DNA of 64,000 bases from Mesorhizobium sp. M4B.F.Ca.ET.203.01.1.1. Its GTDB lineage: Bacteria > Pseudomonadota > Alphaproteobacteria > Rhizobiales > Rhizobiaceae. Location of the stretch: assembly GCF_004791025.1 (NCBI RefSeq), contig NZ_SRUO01000020.1:54396-118395 (forward strand). Direction: 5' to 3'. The position numbers and the translations under genes were made by a program. Below the pieces are notes generated by a model. It searched no databases. It was not told the DNA's origin and was given only the letters and a program-made list of their open reading frames with translations. Positions 61,452 through 64,000 of the stretch are shown here, in pieces. Every line of letters begins with the position of its first letter. Position 1 is the first letter of the stretch.

Positions 61452-63388
61452 CGTCGGCTCACTTCCGCTACGCTTGGATATCAACCCAAGCGTTGGAAAG
61501 TCTGCTACCTGGAATCGCCGGCGTCGCGCGCGTTGTCAGAGCGCGGGATGCTTGTCGCCGTGCACTTTCCCCGCTTCTAGAGCTTCCACGGATGCCACGG
61601 GCGCTAAGGCCGCTGGTCGCTTTTTCCACCGACCCGCTGCGACTGACTCGACCACCGACCTCGCGTCAGATCGCCCGAGCGCGCCAGCAACGTGGTTGGC
61701 GTGATGATGGCATGGCCGCCACTTTTCTCGATCGAGTAGAGGAACTCACTACTGCGCTGAGGCACTCAGAATCTCCCAACGATCTTTCCAGCGCCAGAGG
61801 CAGAATGCTCACGAAGCTAGTGGCGACCGATTTCCCCGTTCTGCTTCTCTGGAGAAATCCGTGGCTTGCCAAGCGGCTCTTCGAGGTCGTCGACGGCAAG
61901 ACGATCATAAGAGGGGACGTCCTCCGATCTGCTCGCGAGACAGAACGAGCGTCGCGGACGATTCTCTCCTATTTGTTTGCGAGCATGCGCAATCTCTCGC
62001 CGCGCGATGCTTGGGTAGGGGCAGGTTTCGCCCGCATCGTTCACGGCATCAGCGATGAGTTGCCAATCGTGGTGCGACGAGATGATGAGGCGCTGGCTGT
62101 CGAGCCAGACCTGCAGTGGATAGGTTTGCACTGGGGCGGCCATTCTTCAGTTCCGATGCCAGCAGGCACTACTGCATGGGAGCATGCCGAGGCTTTGGCC
62201 GATGCAAGTAGGATGGAAGGTGGCATACGGAAAGCCGTGCTCAAGGAGGCATTTCGCCGTGCAACTTCGCTGGGTGACGGCCTCTGGTCCTTCCCTTCTG
62301 TCGCGCGCTTCCTCGACGAGACCTCAGCGCTTTTCAGGACGACGGTCTCGCCGGAATCATGGCTGCGCGATCCTCACCGGTGGTGGGTCTCGCGTTACAT
62401 CACGACAGAGATGAGTACTGGCACCTCGCTCGAGAAAAGTCTGGCGGAGTCTTACGCTGAGGCTAGGGCCAGGGCGCTTGAGTCGGGTCTCGAAAACCGA
62501 GTGAAGGTGCCGGTTCCCAACGCGGCAGCAATTCCGTTGCCGCACCGTATGCTTGCTGCTGGGGCCTCTGTCATCACGACGGCGCCGGAGTTCATCGACT
62601 GGGTTGTAGATCCAAGAAGATCAGCGGCTAAGACAGGAGCGTGGCTGCCCGAGGAAGTACCGACCGATATCGCCTCAGTGGGCTTCTACGACAACGAAGG
62701 CTGCACGTTTCAATTCTGCGAACCCAACCCTTTCAGGGTGGCGGACCGGTTTGCGTTGCGTCTGGCGTCAGTCCCACAATACCTTGCCGGTGCGAGTGAC
62801 TGTGTCGCTCTTCAGCCTCCCGTCGGGCTACATCAAAATACGTTGGTCCGCTCGAAAAGAACGGAGTCACCCCCTGGCGAGGACACGGCGGGGAGGGACG
62901 CATTCATCTTCTCGCCTTTTCTTTCGTCAGAGATGGATTCACTGCTGAGGGTCGAGCTTACGTCGCCATCCTACCACAGGGCTCCTGACATCGTTCCTAT
63001 GCTGATAGAGTTGGAGGGTGCAACGAGATGCAGTTTTGGAGTCGTAGACCCTAGCAGCCGTGTGTGGGTGATCTCGCCGGAGGAAGGGCAAGCGATCGTG
63101 CGCGATGTGCGTAAGCCAGCGTTGCTTGCCAGCATCTACCTTTGCGAGATACACGAACTGCTGGGCCATCCGACCTGGGTTGATTTTCTGTTGGAAGGGA
63201 AACGCTCTGGGGCTCCGGTCTCGTCAATTTTGACATTCGATTGGCTGCTCGCAAAACTCAGGCGCGTCAATTCGACGGTCTCCATAGCCGCTCCTCGCCG
63301 CATCACATGCAGCGCGTTAGTACAGGACACATACGGGCGCGCGATACCATCCCAAGTCTATCTGCGAAAGGAAATGCCGGACGGCTAA
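61448..63388 (+). CDS. Stand-alone LanB N-terminal-like protein (dehydratase or peptide aminoacyl ligase)
   Basis: The 646-residue protein resembles the glutamylation domain of LanB dehydratases: TERASRTILSYLFASMRN in the place of the R-x-L-x-R-Y-x-x-R-M pattern, EALAVEPDLQWIGLHW, and a late PSYHRAPDIVPMLI region. It could glutamylate Ser/Thr for the separate SpaB_C protein, or like PEARL enzymes add an amino acid to the C-terminus of a scaffold peptide. The TTG at 61448 overlaps the upstream stop; TTG 61415 is the alternative. The fold call is from pattern only. Confidence 0.6.
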   Translation: MTSAHFRYAWISTQALESLLPGIAGVARVVRARDACRRALSPLLELPRMPRALRPLVAFSTDPLRLTRPPTSRQIARARQQRGWRDDGMAATFLDRVEELTTALRHSESPNDLSSARGRMLTKLVATDFPVLLLWRNPWLAKRLFEVVDGKTIIRGDVLRSARETERASRTILSYLFASMRNLSPRDAWVGAGFARIVHGISDELPIVVRRDDEALAVEPDLQWIGLHWGGHSSVPMPAGTTAWEHAEALADASRMEGGIRKAVLKEAFRRATSLGDGLWSFPSVARFLDETSALFRTTVSPESWLRDPHRWWVSRYITTEMSTGTSLEKSLAESYAEARARALESGLENRVKVPVPNAAAIPLPHRMLAAGASVITTAPEFIDWVVDPRRSAAKTGAWLPEEVPTDIASVGFYDNEGCTFQFCEPNPFRVADRFALRLASVPQYLAGASDCVALQPPVGLHQNTLVRSKRTESPPGEDTAGRDAFIFSPFLSSEMDSLLRVELTSPSYHRAPDIVPMLIELEGATRCSFGVVDPSSRVWVISPEEGQAIVRDVRKPALLASIYLCEIHELLGHPTWVDFLLEGKRSGAPVSSILTFDWLLAKLRRVNSTVSIAAPRRITCSALVQDTYGRAIPSQVYLRKEMPDG

Positions 63389-63873
63389 GACACATCGATT
63401 GGGACGATCTCAACAGTCAACCACGCTCTTGCACTGCCACCGTTGCTCTGATGCCATCGAAGAGTTGCGTGAGTATTGCAGTGGTTCGACCAAATGGGCG
63501 GTACTGGTCGCAACTTCTGACCGGTTGGCAACTCATTGCCGCCAAAACGGTGCCTTTGCTCCTGCCGAGGTGTTAATCATTCTCCGCAACCGCCAGGGCG
63601 TGGCGTCAGTGCAAAAACACTTTATTGGAGGCTAGGTCGGCTTCCTAGTCCAGTTATCTCGAAAGCGGACCGACCGCATCCGGCCCCAAACGCGACATGC
63701 TGCTCTGCTTCCACTGCCTGAAAGCGGCGTTCGCGCAGTCCATTCGGAAGGCTGCCGTCGGTTGCTGCTTGGTGAGTTTGCCACCTTCTCGCACCGGCAA
63801 GGGCATCGGTGATCCATACCCTGAGAGGTTTATTCGCCGGATCCGCTTTGATCTGATCGAGGTGAGCACGACC
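63389..63873. other. Non-coding or decayed DNA before the IS66 end
   Basis: 485 bp between the RiPP operon and the IS66 terminal repeat. One TTG-initiated plus-strand frame (63,399-63,635) reads partly protein-like but has no ribosome site; it is left uncalled. No transporter, peptidase or immunity gene is visible. Confidence 0.4.
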
Positions 63874-64000
63874 GTAAGCGCTGTTCTCAGGCCACGGCCC
63901 TGAGTTCGGGAGCCGGGATGTAGGCCCAGGGCAGCAGGTCGTCGATCTGGCTGTTCGGGTGGCCATTGACGATCCTGGTGAGGACATCGGCGAGATAGCC
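63874..64000 (-). mobile_element. Right end of an IS66-family element, cut by the window
   Basis: Starts with GTAAGCGCTGTTCTCAGGCC on the plus strand, the GTAAGCG terminus typical of IS66-family inverted repeats, and continues into the 3' end of a transposase gene read on the minus strand. The rest lies beyond the window. Confidence 0.75.
63887..64000 (-). CDS. IS66-family transposase, C-terminal 37 residues (partial)
   Basis: Reading from the window edge the frame gives GYLADVLTRIVNGHPNSQ, then IDDLLPWAYIPAPELRAVA and a stop. The pattern of a V-L-x-R-I turn followed by the I-D-D/E-L-L-P-W signature is the conserved end of IS66 TnpC transposases. The gene is truncated only by the window edge; whether the full copy is intact cannot be seen. 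Confidence 0.78.
   Translation of the reverse strand, partial: GYLADVLTRIVNGHPNSQIDDLLPWAYIPAPELRAVA

Noticed and set aside
63399..63635. 78-codon TTG-initiated frame after the LanB-like gene
   Set aside because: Partly protein-like, but no ribosome site and no recognisable family; may be a decayed gene.
46828..64000. Symbiosis island with nod or nif genes
   Set aside because: An island is likely, but no nodulation, nitrogen-fixation or type III/IV secretion genes occur in this stretch.

Overview
The window is high-GC DNA from a Rhizobiales alphaproteobacterium, most likely a Mesorhizobium. This is inferred from gene families, not from a marker gene. The evidence is a RirA-type iron regulator, an hmu/hemP heme locus with HmuQ and TonB, a PutA lacking the N-terminal DNA-binding domain with a divergent Lrp-type regulator, and rhizobial-style intergenic repeats. 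Positions 1 to about 46,830 look like ordinary chromosome. From about 46,830 to the right edge the DNA looks like an integrated island. It opens with a 45-bp 3' fragment of a tRNA-Asn gene and a P4-type integrase, continues through recombination debris and small unknown genes, and ends in an IS66-type element cut by the window edge.

Chromosomal part, left to right: two irregular tRNA-like genes; a histidine phosphatase; a caspase-TPR protein; an AEC transporter; gabD, galM and kdgK; a FixH-like/di-heme peroxidase pair; putR and putA; the heme-uptake locus (hmuQ, tonB, an unknown periplasmic protein and hmuR on the minus strand, facing hemP-hmuSTUV) closed by rirA; DUF445, phasin and MaoC genes; an MFS pump with a LysR regulator; a MocR regulator beside an EamA transporter; an alcohol dehydrogenase, maiA and an FAH-fold hydrolase; a FIST-domain sensor with hybrid histidine kinase and NarL-type regulator; a molybdenum hydroxylase operon (coxS-coxL-coxM, form II); and a run of small metabolic genes. 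Three related inverted-repeat elements each sit between a pair of convergent genes.

The main discovery candidate is at 53,106-63,388. It is an apparently undescribed RiPP (ribosomally made, post-translationally modified peptide) locus. A short peptide gene ending in a Gly-Gly, Ser-Thr, Cys tail lies next to an overlapping tfuA-ycaO pair, a 708-residue metallo-beta-lactamase-fold protein and a stand-alone LanB C-terminal-type protein. Divergently there is a chain of overlapping genes for a cobalamin-binding radical SAM enzyme with an unusual CX4CX2C motif, a heme-oxygenase-like diiron protein and a stand-alone LanB N-terminal-like protein. Together these suggest a peptide that is thioamidated or azoline-modified, dehydrated or extended at its C-terminus, and further changed by radical and iron chemistry. 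No transporter or immunity gene is visible before the IS66 end.

The heme genes form one functional unit: outer-membrane receptor HmuR powered by TonB, periplasmic HmuT, the HmuUV importer, and HmuS/HmuQ handling heme in the cytoplasm. TGA-N9-TCA motifs upstream of hemP/hmuR and of rirA fit iron-dependent repression by RirA. The FIST protein and kinase match the NosP-NahK nitric-oxide sensing arrangement known from Pseudomonas.
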